Shown piece after piece: positions 8,082 through 16,634 of a stretch of DNA of 64,000 bases. A program made the translations under genes and the position numbers. The stretch covers positions 1 through 64,000 of the forward strand of contig JBNJFP010000010.1 in the NCBI GenBank assembly GCA_051746985.1, written 5' to 3'. The notes below the pieces were generated by a model that saw nothing but the letters and a program-made list of their open reading frames with translations, was not told where the DNA came from and made no database searches. The DNA is from Fodinibius sp051746985 (GTDB taxonomy: Bacteria; Bacteroidota; Rhodothermia; Balneolales; Balneolaceae). Within the stretch, counting starts at the first letter, position 1, and each line of letters starts with the position of its first letter.

Positions 8082-9158
8082 ATGGAGTCTTATCCGCTGG
8101 CATTGCGATACTTGATTAGATTGCTCCTGGCTTTTGCCATTGTGGCAACCCTCATTATTACCAAGCAGCTGTTGGTTCCCCTTGCCCTGGCTGTATTGTT
8201 CGCCTATCTGCTCTATCCCGTTGCCCAAAGACTTGAACAAAACAATATTCCCCGTATTGCCACCAACTTTATCCTTATAATTGGTTCTATTGCCATCGTC
8301 AGCGGTGCTGCATACGGCATTATTCTATTGATCACCGCTTTTACAGATAATCTGCCAGCCATAAAAGAGCAAGTAGATCAAAATATTACCCAGTTTCGGT
8401 GGGCGCTGGGAAGCACGTTTGGTGTGACCGCCGAGCAGCTCGACTCTATTGTGGATAGCATCCGCGGTTCGGGCGAATATATCACGGAATTTTTTACTGG
8501 TACGGCCAACACCATTCTTACGATGGGCTTAATCCCCGTTTATACCTTTTTGCTGCTCTTTTACCGCGACAAGTTTCGAACCTTTGTACAAATGCTCGTT
8601 CCTAAAAAGCAACAAGATACTGCGCAAAAGATTATAGATCAGGCTGCCGATATAGTGCCCAGTTATCTGAAAGGACTCTTTATTGTATTTCTCATTCTGA
8701 TAGGCCTCAACAGCTTTGGGTTTTACCTTATTGGAATTAAATATGCACTTCTGGTAGGAATAATAGCAGCTGTCTTTAATCTTATTCCATACCTCGGTAC
8801 CGTCATTGGTTATGGCGTTGCTTTTCTTTTTGTGCTGGCTACTCAATCGCCAACGTTAGCTCTCGGTGTAGTTGTACAATTTTTTATTGTACAGTTTATC
8901 GAGAATAATATTCTTACGCCCAATATCACCGGATCATACGTACAAATTAATCCACTGGTCACCATCCTTTCTCTCATTGCCGGTGGAATGGTTTGGGGCT
9001 TACCCGGTATGTTTATGGTTATCCCATATTTAGCAATCCTGAAAATTGTTTGCGAAAATGTAGATGAGCTAAAGCCCATCGGATATTTGCTGGGGACTCG
9101 CGGAACGGAAGAACATTCGCTGACTTTCCGTGGAATGAAAGATAAACTCAGCTGGTAG
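8082..9158 (+). CDS. AI-2E family transporter (YdiK/PerM-like)
   Basis: A 358-residue integral membrane protein of the AI-2E/UPF0118 family. It has two N-terminal helices (residues about 8-45), a third at 60-85, a soluble segment (90-140) and a C-terminal bundle of about five helices with the family motif FNLIPYLGTVIGYG. Members have been proposed as exporters of small signals or as Na+/H+ antiporters; the family name does not prove autoinducer transport. It is the last gene of the plus-strand run and is convergent with the MerC/RHH pair. Confidence 0.88.
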   Translation: MESYPLALRYLIRLLLAFAIVATLIITKQLLVPLALAVLFAYLLYPVAQRLEQNNIPRIATNFILIIGSIAIVSGAAYGIILLITAFTDNLPAIKEQVDQNITQFRWALGSTFGVTAEQLDSIVDSIRGSGEYITEFFTGTANTILTMGLIPVYTFLLLFYRDKFRTFVQMLVPKKQQDTAQKIIDQAADIVPSYLKGLFIVFLILIGLNSFGFYLIGIKYALLVGIIAAVFNLIPYLGTVIGYGVAFLFVLATQSPTLALGVVVQFFIVQFIENNILTPNITGSYVQINPLVTILSLIAGGMVWGLPGMFMVIPYLAILKIVCENVDELKPIGYLLGTRGTEEHSLTFRGMKDKLSW

Positions 9159-9220
9159 TACTTTCTAAAGAAGGCTGTGCTAACGTTGACTTAGATGGGT
9201 TTTGCAAAGGGTTTCTAAAA

Positions 9221-9559
9221 TTAGTTGTACACCTGCTTTTCAGCACAATCGGGGCAATCGAGCCAGTTTTCCGAAGGCATCTTCGGCAGGGCTTTGGGAC
9301 TGCTCCCTTTTTCAAAAACCGGGCGATACAGTACATCTCCCTTTTCGTGCGATTCACCACAGCTGTGGCAATGCTCTTCGGCATCCAGCTCTTTGGGCGT
9401 ATATCCCGCTATCACCCATCCTTCATGACCAGCATGTACAGCCAAACTTTCCAAAGCGGCCCTCACTGTCTGGGATTTGTTTCCCCCGTAAAATTTGCCA
9501 GCCAATTCCTCCAGTAGTTTTACCGTATCGTCATCAAGTGTAAAGTTTAGTCTCTTCAT
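9221..9559 (-). CDS. ribbon-helix-helix regulator with two CxxC motifs
   Basis: A 112-residue protein. Residues 1-45 form a CopG/Arc-type ribbon-helix-helix (MKRLNFTLDDDTVKLLEEL, then a NKSQTVRAALESL helix). The C-terminal half carries C64-x2-C67 and C102-x2-C105, a likely zinc ribbon or metal-sensing site. Its ATG overlaps the stop of the MerC gene (ATGA), so the two are translationally coupled. The simplest reading is a metal-responsive repressor that binds the palindrome upstream of MerC and controls its own operon. It is not NikR: the C-terminal ACT-like domain is absent. The RHH fold is confident; the metal and operator are inferred. Confidence 0.7.
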   Translation of the reverse strand: MKRLNFTLDDDTVKLLEELAGKFYGGNKSQTVRAALESLAVHAGHEGWVIAGYTPKELDAEEHCHSCGESHEKGDVLYRPVFEKGSSPKALPKMPSENWLDCPDCAEKQVYN

Positions 9560-9942
9560 ACTTCACAACTAATTTTGTGATTGGATTTATGAAATCGATA
9601 GTTGAGCCAGTGTCCCGTTACCAAAAGGGTACTTCCCACAATCGTCACTGCAGATTCGCCCCATAGCCCGAGCCACTCGTGGAATACCCATGCCAGTGCT
9701 ATAATTGCCAATCCCAAATACAACAGAATTGGAATATATCCGGGCAAATTATCCGTGCGCAAAGCAAAAATTACCGTGGGTAAAATGAGTAAAAATAATA
9801 ACGGATGGGTCCAGAAATGGATCGCTTCAGCTACAGGCCATAACGGTAAAAGCGCAATCACTACCGGAAAAAACAGACAATGAATAGCACAAAAACCCGA
9901 CAGGCTAATTCCAATACGATCCCAGAAAGATTTCGTAAACAA
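9556..9942 (-). CDS. MerC domain-containing membrane protein
   Basis: A 128-residue protein with four predicted membrane helices. The first holds the MerC-type cysteine pair (GFCAIHC, C18 and C22), which in MerC proteins passes soft metals such as Hg(II) across the membrane. No merA, merP or MerR regulator is nearby, so a role other than mercury detoxification is likely; chromosomal MerC proteins of this size are common in Bacteroidota relatives. It is the first gene of a two-gene unit with the ribbon-helix-helix regulator, and a perfect inverted repeat lies 25-46 nt upstream of its start. Confidence 0.8.
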   Translation of the reverse strand: MFTKSFWDRIGISLSGFCAIHCLFFPVVIALLPLWPVAEAIHFWTHPLLFLLILPTVIFALRTDNLPGYIPILLYLGLAIIALAWVFHEWLGLWGESAVTIVGSTLLVTGHWLNYRFHKSNHKISCEV

Positions 9943-9966
9943 AAGCGTTAAATAAATCTAAGTTTT

Positions 9967-9988
9967 AGTGTGTATGAATATACACACT
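9967..9988. promoter_or_regulatory. palindromic operator upstream of merC-like gene
   Basis: AGTGTGTAT (9967-9975), a 4-nt spacer and ATACACACT (9980-9988) form a perfect 9-bp inverted repeat 25 nt upstream of the MerC start. Ribbon-helix-helix dimers typically bind such repeats, and the operon encodes one. Binding is inferred. Confidence 0.6.
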
Positions 9989-10078
9989 TGCTGATTTAAA
10001 TACAATCCACTCTTGTTTTAAAATCCTCCTGGGATCTATATTTCAATTTAATTTCTATTTTATCTCACACAAAGGCCT

Positions 10079-10492
10079 TTAAGCTGTTGGCATCCCACTT
10101 TTGTCACGCAGAGCAGCGATCAATTCATCCTTATTCATCTGGGAATAGCCATCAATCTGTTCTTTCTTGGCCCGCTCGTAAAGTTCCTCTTTGGTCCACT
10201 CATCAAAAGATGTAAGCTTCTTTGCCTTTTTGAGCACTTCCTCACTCTTATTTCTCGCCTCATCGCTCAATTCATTCAAATTTTCCCGGGTAGATTCAGC
10301 CCGTTTGTTCAAATATTCTCGAATTTCAGCAATGTCCTTGCGCATCGTTTTCAGGTACTGATCTCCTTTTTCAGATAATTTTTCCCTGGTTTTTACGCCT
10401 TTATCCGGGGCAAAAAGCAAGCCAAGTACCACGCCACTGGCTATTCCTGAGAGGGTAGCAATAAGCAACTTATCGAACTTTGAATTTTCCAT
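10079..10492 (-). CDS. YtxH-domain protein with C-terminal SAP/Rho_N-like motif
   Basis: A 137-residue protein. The start is taken as the ATG at 10492; the reading frame stays open further upstream, but that part overlaps the PRC-barrel gene and is not conserved-looking. Residues 6-30 are a membrane segment followed by FAPDKGVKTREKL, the hallmark of YtxH (gas-vesicle-like, general-stress) proteins. A charged coiled-coil follows (35-95), and the end (DEWTKEELYERAKK...MNKDELIAALRDK) resembles a Rho_N/SAP-type helix-extended-helix motif that can bind nucleic acid. It is the last gene of a four-gene stress cluster. Confidence 0.75.
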   Translation of the reverse strand: MENSKFDKLLIATLSGIASGVVLGLLFAPDKGVKTREKLSEKGDQYLKTMRKDIAEIREYLNKRAESTRENLNELSDEARNKSEEVLKKAKKLTSFDEWTKEELYERAKKEQIDGYSQMNKDELIAALRDKSGMPTA

Positions 10493-10532
10493 AATAGATT
10501 TAACCAGTTTAAATGTTGAAATTAACACGGTT

Positions 10533-10901
10533 TTATTTCCTAACAAGCCTACTCGGACGTTCATAGCCATAGTATTTGTACATATCATCAACAAATTGGG
10601 AGCTTGCTCCACTTGGCCAATCATCTTTATCAAAGCCAGGTGCGTTTTCCAGTTTCTCCTTGGTTACATCCATCGTAATGATGTGGTCATCATCTTTCGT
10701 TGAAAAACGAAGCGCCTGCATAGGTACAGCAAAATATTTGTCGCCCATTCCTAAAAATCCACCGAACGAAAGTACGGCGTATTCAATATTACCCTCTTCA
10801 AGGTTAATCATTAAATCTTGAATCTTGCCAATATCCTCGTTTCTTTGATTTCTAACTTTAGTTCCTTTTACCGTTGTGGCTGATAACATGTGATTCTTCA
10901 T
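10533..10901 (-). CDS. PRC-barrel domain protein
   Basis: A 122-residue protein whose residues 5-90 form a PRC-barrel (VKGTKVRNQRNEDIGKIQDL, then a LSFGGFLGMGDKYFAVP strand pair). This small beta-barrel is found in the photosynthetic reaction centre H subunit, RimM and many stress proteins. The C-terminal tail is short and aromatic. In this setting (DUF892, YtxH, DUF421 neighbours) it is probably a general-stress protein of unknown mechanism. The start at 10901 has an AAGGG ribosome site about 9 nt upstream. Confidence 0.8.
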   Translation of the reverse strand: MKNHMLSATTVKGTKVRNQRNEDIGKIQDLMINLEEGNIEYAVLSFGGFLGMGDKYFAVPMQALRFSTKDDDHIITMDVTKEKLENAPGFDKDDWPSGASSQFVDDMYKYYGYERPSRLVRK

Positions 10902-10941
10902 GGTTTTGTCCCTTTATGTTATTTTTTTGATTGGTGATTAT

Positions 10942-11433
10942 TTACACTCTTGCTTTTACATTGATCATATCGATAGCGAGATGCGACAATTTTTCGTCGG
11001 CTTCACGTTCCTCTATCAACGACTGTTCGAGTAATCGTGCGGCCTCTCGATGACCCAGTGCTTTGGCATATTCTATGATGGTGCCATAAGCAGCTATTTC
11101 GTAATGCTCAATACGTTGTGCCTCAGCAATAAGACCGGCATCGCGGACATTGGATTCCGCATCTTCATTCAAAAAGTCTTCTGCTTCAGCTATAAGTCCC
11201 TTCATCCCCTTACAGGTTTCGCCCGTTAGAGTGATATCCAAATCCCGACCAATATTATTTAGTCGTTCAATCTGTGTTTCAGTCTCCTTTAAGTGATCAT
11301 TAAAAGCTTGTTTTAACTTTTTATTACTGGCATACTTTATCATTTTTGGGATGGCAGACTTGATCTGTTTTTCAGCGTTGAAAATATCTTTCAGCTGATG
11401 CTCAAAAAGTCCTCCTAAATTTTTCAAACTCAT
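10942..11433 (-). CDS. DUF892 ferritin-like protein (YciE/YciF family)
   Basis: A 163-residue four-helix-bundle protein. The start at 11433 is chosen because AGGA lies about 9 nt upstream; an in-frame start five codons earlier is less likely. The opening LGGLFEHQLKDIFNAEKQI is typical of the YciE/YciF family, and Glu/His residues spaced along the helices (EHYEIAAYGTIIEYA, EEREADEKLSHLA) fit a di-metal ferritin-like site. Members are induced by osmotic and general stress. It lies 40 nt upstream of the PRC-barrel gene on the same strand. Confidence 0.85.
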   Translation of the reverse strand: MSLKNLGGLFEHQLKDIFNAEKQIKSAIPKMIKYASNKKLKQAFNDHLKETETQIERLNNIGRDLDITLTGETCKGMKGLIAEAEDFLNEDAESNVRDAGLIAEAQRIEHYEIAAYGTIIEYAKALGHREAARLLEQSLIEEREADEKLSHLAIDMINVKARV

Positions 11434-11624
11434 AACAACATTCCTCAATAAGTTTTTTATTCTTTAACAGTGCACCATTACATTGGCAGGTATTTATATT
11501 CCCCACTGATACTTTTAGTTCCTTCAAACCATTAATTCTATTGGATATACCACACCCATTACGGGAAAAACACTACGAGCGTGGCATTCCTAAAAATCAC
11601 GTCCTAATCGAGCAAGCATTTCTA

Positions 11625-12155
11625 TCATCCGTCGATTACATCTTTCAATAAAATGGGATCTAATTCGTGATCTTGATCGCTGTGATGAAGCACTGAAATA
11701 TCTCCTGTCGATTCCATCACAACAGCCTTTACTTGATTTAGCTGCGTCACATTGGCCTCCCGCAATTTAGCTTGTAGATCAGAAAGCGTGACCCCAGCCT
11801 TATCCAGGTTATGTTCCAATATATTTGATTCCCTCATCAGTAACATTGGTTGGTTATCCACCAGTTTAGCTATAGTAATATTTTTAACCCGTAGTCGTGC
11901 TACAGATATCTGAACGACATAGAGTAGTCCCAGCGCAACCATAGATTGGAGTAATGGAGGATCAGGTGACAACAAAGAGGTTGCAATAACGGAACCGATG
12001 GCCACTGTTACGGCAAAATCAAAGCTCGATATCTTGGAAAATGACCGAAGTCCACCAAGTCGGGTAAAAAATATCAGGGCCACATAAATACCCACCGTTG
12101 AAATAAAAACCATCACAAGTGCATCCCACGTAGTTACTATCCAAGACAAATCCAT
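11625..12155 (-). CDS. DUF421 (YetF-like) membrane protein
   Basis: A 176-residue protein of the DUF421/YetF family: three N-terminal membrane helices (about 12-32, 45-65, 66-85) and a soluble C-terminal domain that starts with the family motif DNQPMLLMRESNILEHNL. Members are induced in spores or under stress; the molecular job is unknown. A strong GAGGGAG ribosome site sits two bases before the ATG. It is the first gene of the minus-strand stress cluster, 191 nt ahead of the DUF892 gene. Confidence 0.85.
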   Translation of the reverse strand: MDLSWIVTTWDALVMVFISTVGIYVALIFFTRLGGLRSFSKISSFDFAVTVAIGSVIATSLLSPDPPLLQSMVALGLLYVVQISVARLRVKNITIAKLVDNQPMLLMRESNILEHNLDKAGVTLSDLQAKLREANVTQLNQVKAVVMESTGDISVLHHSDQDHELDPILLKDVIDG

Positions 12156-12336
12156 AACTCCCTCTTTATTTATTATGTAATTTATAAGTGCTAACAGAGC
12201 TGGCTTAACACAGTGGACACAATTTTAATCGGCTAACTTCCTGCCACGAATGTTGTCTCGATTGTTAACCTTTCCACCAGCTTAAATCTCTCTTTCTAAA
12301 ATATACTTTGAGGGAGATAAATGTTCACTATCTAAA

Positions 12337-12365
12337 TTAAAAAAGCCCCGATTAAATCGGGGCTT
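12337..12365 (-). terminator. rho-independent terminator of the aconitase gene
   Basis: AAGCCCCGAT (12343-12352) and ATCGGGGCTT (12356-12365) form a 10-bp stem with a 3-nt loop. On the minus strand it is followed by a run of T (12344-12339). It lies 28 nt after the aconitase stop. Confidence 0.85.
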
Positions 12366-12392
12366 AAAATTATCAGTATTTTAATAAGCAGA

Positions 12393-14357
12393 TTAACCTG
12401 CCTTTTTCTTTGCCTTAAAGCGATTAATAACGCCACCGTGTAGCACAGCCTCCTTCTGTCGTTCACTAAAGGAGTGCTTCACCGTATATTTTTTGCCTTT
12501 TGTTTTATTGTGGATGATTACTTCGTTGCCATTTTTAATAGCTTCACGAATGTCATTCACTTCAAGAACATCGCCTTGATCGATATCTTCGTAATCAGCA
12601 TCATGCTCGAACTCCAACGGCGGAATTCCGAAGTTGATCAGATTTTGCCAGCCAATACGAGCATAACTTTTAGCAATTACCGCTTGCATACCCAGATAAC
12701 GAGGCGCAATAGCGGCATGCTCTCGACTGGATCCCTGTGCATAGTTTTCGCCGGCAACTACAACGTGTCCGCCGTGCTCTTCTTTAGCTTCCATGGCACG
12801 ATCGTGGAAATTTTTATCAACCACATCGAGCGTAAACTTGCTGATTTCAGGGATGTTACTGCGGTAAGGCAGCACCTCGGCCCCGGCACGCAAAATTTCA
12901 TCCGTCGAAATATCGTCGCCCATCTTAAGAAGAACAGGAACATCAAAGTCTTTGAGCTCGTCAAAGTCGGGCATGGTTGAAATGTTAGGCCCTTTCTTAA
13001 TTTCGCCGCGCTCTTCTTTTGGCTTTGGTGGGGTCAACATCTCCGTATTGATATGAATCTCTTTCGGATGCTCAAACTTGGGATACTTCATGTTATAGAG
13101 ATCCTCGAGATCACGGGGATCGGTAATCTTTCCGGTCAACGCCGATGCGGCCGCTGTTTCCGGGCTTACCAGAAATACCGAATCTTCAGGCGTTCCTGAT
13201 CGATCAGGGAAATTACGCGGTACGGTGCGCAGGCTGTTTTGTCCTGATGCAGGCGCCTGCCCCATTCCAATACATCCGTTACAGCCGGCCTGGTGGATAC
13301 GAGCACCGGACTGTACAAGGTTAAACATCACATTATTCTTGACCATATTTTCAATGATCTGTCGTGATGTCGGGTTAATATCCCAGGAAACATTATCGTT
13401 TACTGTTTTATCTTTTACGATCTCAGAACAAATCCAAAAATCACGATATCCGGGATTAGCAGAAGACCCAACATAGGATTGATAAATATCCTGACCTTCA
13501 ACCTCGCGAACCGGAACTACATTACCGGGACTACTGGGTAGGGCAATCAGCGGTTCAACATCATCAAGAATAAGCTCTTCGTACTTGTCATACTCAGCTC
13601 CTTCATCGGCCTTGAGCTCAACAAATTCATTTCCACGTTCTTGCGTCTCCATAAAACGACGAACTTCGCCATCGGCAGGAAACACTGTGCTGGTCGCGCC
13701 CATTTCGGTACCCATGTTGGCAATTACGTGACGGTCCATCGTGGAAAGATTCTTCAACCCTTCGCCAAAGTATTCAATAACGTAGCCGGTAGCTCCATCA
13801 ACATCATAACGACGAAGCATTTCGAGCACAACATCTTTGGCGCTTACCCAATCAGGTAAATTTCCTTTTATTTCAACACCCAACACTTTAGGCATCTTGA
13901 TGTACAGGGGTTCACCGGCGATCGCAAAAGCGACATCCAATCCGCCTGATCCTATCGCAAGCATGCCCATACATCCGGCGGCAGGGGTGTGACTGTCAGA
14001 TCCTGCCAGTGTTTTGCCCGGAATACCAAATCGTTCCGTTTCAATCGGGTGACTTACACCGTTACCGGGTCGACTAAACCACATCCCAAACCGTTCTGCA
14101 GCGGATTTCAAAAATACGTGATCATCTGGATTCTTAAAATCCGTTTGAATCAAGTTGTGATCAACGTATTGACAGGAAAGCTCGGTCTGCGCTTCATCTA
14201 ACTCCATGGCTTCAAGCTCCAGCATCACCATCGTTCCGGTAGCATCCTGGGTCAGGGTTTGATCAATTTTTAGACCAATTTCGGTACCGGGTTTCATTTC
14301 CCCGTCAACAAGATGGCTTTTGATTAATTTCTCAGTGACATTCAGTGGTTTACTCAT
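12393..14357 (-). CDS. aconitate hydratase (aconitase-family)
   Basis: A 654-residue aconitase-superfamily enzyme, shorter than AcnA/AcnB and built like a LeuC-LeuD fusion: cluster domains (about 1-430), a linker, then the swivel domain (about 465-650, with YAQGSSREHAAIAPR). It should convert citrate to isocitrate in the TCA and glyoxylate cycles. Substrate and cluster motifs are seen (GSDSHTPAAG at 119, QAGCNGCIGMGQAP with C359 and C362). The segment where most aconitases have the third ligand (SCTN) reads VGSSANPGYRDF at 296-307, with Ser299 at the expected cysteine. This variant motif is discussed separately. It is followed by a strong terminator. Confidence 0.85.
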   Translation of the reverse strand: MSKPLNVTEKLIKSHLVDGEMKPGTEIGLKIDQTLTQDATGTMVMLELEAMELDEAQTELSCQYVDHNLIQTDFKNPDDHVFLKSAAERFGMWFSRPGNGVSHPIETERFGIPGKTLAGSDSHTPAAGCMGMLAIGSGGLDVAFAIAGEPLYIKMPKVLGVEIKGNLPDWVSAKDVVLEMLRRYDVDGATGYVIEYFGEGLKNLSTMDRHVIANMGTEMGATSTVFPADGEVRRFMETQERGNEFVELKADEGAEYDKYEELILDDVEPLIALPSSPGNVVPVREVEGQDIYQSYVGSSANPGYRDFWICSEIVKDKTVNDNVSWDINPTSRQIIENMVKNNVMFNLVQSGARIHQAGCNGCIGMGQAPASGQNSLRTVPRNFPDRSGTPEDSVFLVSPETAAASALTGKITDPRDLEDLYNMKYPKFEHPKEIHINTEMLTPPKPKEERGEIKKGPNISTMPDFDELKDFDVPVLLKMGDDISTDEILRAGAEVLPYRSNIPEISKFTLDVVDKNFHDRAMEAKEEHGGHVVVAGENYAQGSSREHAAIAPRYLGMQAVIAKSYARIGWQNLINFGIPPLEFEHDADYEDIDQGDVLEVNDIREAIKNGNEVIIHNKTKGKKYTVKHSFSERQKEAVLHGGVINRFKAKKKAG

Positions 14358-14587
14358 AAAAATGATTAATTTTATTCCGCTGTATAGTTGCTAATTTAAA
14401 GTAATATCTCGCTAAAATAGTTTCATAAAATACCGTTCGAGCTGCCAATACTTCAAGTAAATGCACAAAAAATAATTATTTATATATATTCTAAGCTGTA
14501 GGTGAAAATATCTACTTAGTTTTTAAAGTTTTTTTTCTTAATTAGTAACATCTTGTAAACAAAATGTAATCAGAGTTTTACTGTGAT

Positions 14588-14881
14588 ATGAATACAAGCG
14601 ATGTAGTAGCAAAACTTGCTGATAACTGGGACATGACCAAAGCTGATGCCCGAAGACTGCTTGATGCCATGGTAGAAATTTTCAATGAAAATATTGCCAA
14701 GGGTAACGCTTTTACCATCCCGGAATTAGGAACATTTAGCGCTACTACCCGCGATGAACGGAAGTCGTACAACCCCCACTATGAGCAGTATATGAAGCTA
14801 CCGCCCAAGCGTGTAGTAGATTTTAGTGCCAGCAAAGGTTTAAAGGAAGACCTAAAAGAAGTGGAGCTGAACAATGAGTGA
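14588..14881 (+). CDS. HU-family DNA-binding protein
   Basis: A 97-residue HU/IHF-type protein. The dimer helices (VVAKLADNWDMTKADARRLLDAMVEIF) are followed by the beta arms (IPELGTFSATTRDERKSYNPHYEQYMKLPPKRVVDFSASKGLKEDL). The arm tip differs from canonical HU, where RNPxTG is usual; here it reads KSYNPHYEQ. It bends and coats DNA. Its last codons overlap the start of the HU-LysM gene by 8 nt (ATGAGTGA), so both are made from one message and may form a heterodimer. Confidence 0.9.
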   Translation: MNTSDVVAKLADNWDMTKADARRLLDAMVEIFNENIAKGNAFTIPELGTFSATTRDERKSYNPHYEQYMKLPPKRVVDFSASKGLKEDLKEVELNNE

Positions 14882-16562
14882 AAAAATTACTTTTGGAGAA
14901 TTAATTGAGGCTATTGCTGAAGAGACAGACAACAGCAAAAAGTTTACTCATGATTTTCTTAAAAATTTTGTAGAGGTCATCAACGGTGGACTCGAAGAAG
15001 ACGGCAAGGTTAATATTGCCGGATTTGGAAAGTTTAAGCTGCGTCATGTGGATGAACGGGAGGGCTACAATCCACAAACGAATGAAAAGATGACCATTCC
15101 AGCGCACAATAAAATTGTGTTTAAACCATACAAAGACCTGCGCGAAGTGGTTAACGCTCCCTACGCTCATATGGAGCCGACTTTGCTTGATAATTCTTCT
15201 GAAAGTGGTATCAAAGCTGAACACAACGCTGACACCACTTCCAATGATTCTCCTAATAAAAATACTGAGCACCGCCCTGATGAGGTAATCCCTTTTGCTG
15301 AGGAATCTGACCATACCGAATCAAACCAACAAGCAGATACACCTGAAGAAGATTCCGGGGAACAAGATTTTATCCCTACCGCTCCCCCTACCACCCAAAC
15401 CCACTCTGATTCTGTGAGTGCCGGGGACAATGACAAAGATGAAACTGCCGACGATCCATTTGGTTTTGGGGCACCCGAAGAAAATAGTGACCACGAAGAA
15501 GCTGCAACTGACCATAATGACGATGATATTGTAGAGTTCGAGGCTCAGAAATCAGAAGAGAAAAATACCGATCTGGATATTGATGATTTTATTACGTCCA
15601 TAGAAGACTCTGACTCTGATGAATCGCTCGAAGAAGAAATTGCTGATATTTCAGAAAGCGAAGATACTGTTGAGGTCCCAACTGACGAAGAGGACGAGGA
15701 AAACGAAGAGGAAGACGAGATTTTTGCATCCGAAGAACAAACTGAGGAAGACATTCTCGCGGATGAAATTGATACTCTTGAGGAAACGGCCAAAGAATTA
15801 AAAGAGGGTCAGGCTGAGGATGAAGAAACAAAAGTCGAGGATGAACCGGCTTTAACCACTTCGGAATCTACGCCACCAACGACCCCAAAACAGCCTGGTC
15901 GTAAACGCAATTCTTCGATGCCTTACGTGGCGGCTGCAGTTATTACACTGTTATTAATAGCTGGAGGAGCATGGTATTACAGCACGCTGTCAACGGATGG
16001 TATATCACTGACATCCGCTGATCAAACTACCTCGTCTATGGAGACTGAAAATCAGCAAAATGATAGCCAGCAACCCGCGGATAACACCCAACAGCAGCAG
16101 GCCGAGCAAGATAACGATACGCAAAATCAGACCGATGCCACAGATTCGGAGCAGTCAAATTCTGAAGAAGCAACAGCATCACAAGAAGAAACAGAAACGG
16201 ATGCCGTAGAAATTGAGGAGGGACAAACACTGTGGAGTCTGGCCGAAGAAAAGTATGGCAACCCAAGGCTATGGCCCTGGATATATGGCAACAATGGTTC
16301 TCTTGAGGATCCCAATGTCATCTATGCCGGAAACTCATTATCCGTACCACTGCCCTCCGGCCCGCAAAACAGTCTTAATGCCACAGACTCGGTAGGCGTT
16401 GCCAAGGGATTTATAGCTACCTACGAGTGGTATAAAAGCAATGAAGAGTCAAAAGCCCGAAATCATCTATGGGCAGCCAAGCGATATCATAACGATATCC
16501 AGCAGCTCGCAGATGTACCCATCGACAGAGCAGATCTTTCTTTTGCCAACAGAGCACGTTAA
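14874..16562 (+). CDS. HU domain - acidic linker - TM - LysM fusion protein
   Basis: A 562-residue protein with an unusual layout. Residues 1-92 are an HU/IHF-like DNA-binding domain with YNPQTNEKMTIPAHN at the arm. Residues 95-340 are a very acidic, low-complexity linker. A basic GRKRN stretch precedes one membrane helix at about 349-370. A Gln/Asn/Asp-rich linker follows, then a LysM domain at about 445-495 (EEGQTLWSLAEEKYGNPRLW), and a C-terminal helical piece. Positive-inside logic puts HU in the cytoplasm and LysM in the periplasm, so it could tie chromosome to peptidoglycan. It is translationally coupled to the preceding HU gene. Domain calls are confident; the tether role is inferred. 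Confidence 0.85.
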   Translation: MSEKITFGELIEAIAEETDNSKKFTHDFLKNFVEVINGGLEEDGKVNIAGFGKFKLRHVDEREGYNPQTNEKMTIPAHNKIVFKPYKDLREVVNAPYAHMEPTLLDNSSESGIKAEHNADTTSNDSPNKNTEHRPDEVIPFAEESDHTESNQQADTPEEDSGEQDFIPTAPPTTQTHSDSVSAGDNDKDETADDPFGFGAPEENSDHEEAATDHNDDDIVEFEAQKSEEKNTDLDIDDFITSIEDSDSDESLEEEIADISESEDTVEVPTDEEDEENEEEDEIFASEEQTEEDILADEIDTLEETAKELKEGQAEDEETKVEDEPALTTSESTPPTTPKQPGRKRNSSMPYVAAAVITLLLIAGGAWYYSTLSTDGISLTSADQTTSSMETENQQNDSQQPADNTQQQQAEQDNDTQNQTDATDSEQSNSEEATASQEETETDAVEIEEGQTLWSLAEEKYGNPRLWPWIYGNNGSLEDPNVIYAGNSLSVPLPSGPQNSLNATDSVGVAKGFIATYEWYKSNEESKARNHLWAAKRYHNDIQQLADVPIDRADLSFANRAR

Positions 16563-16634
16563 CGCTTAGCCTGGCAAAAATATCAAACCATTAAATAATA
16601 ATTTGTAATAAAAGCACACCATAGGAGAATATAT

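Noticed and set aside
9221..9559. NikR assignment for the ribbon-helix-helix protein
   Set aside because: The C-terminal ACT-like nickel-binding domain with its His/Cys pattern is absent; CxxC pairs are seen instead.
10493..10633. N-terminal extension of the YtxH protein
   Set aside because: It overlaps the PRC-barrel gene and lacks family features.
12474..12980. 168-codon frame opposite the aconitase
   Set aside because: Antisense shadow of the swivel-domain coding region; no domain.
15545..15793. Ser-rich minus-strand frame over the HU-LysM acidic linker
   Set aside because: The Ser run is simply the complement of the Glu/Asp-rich codons of the linker.
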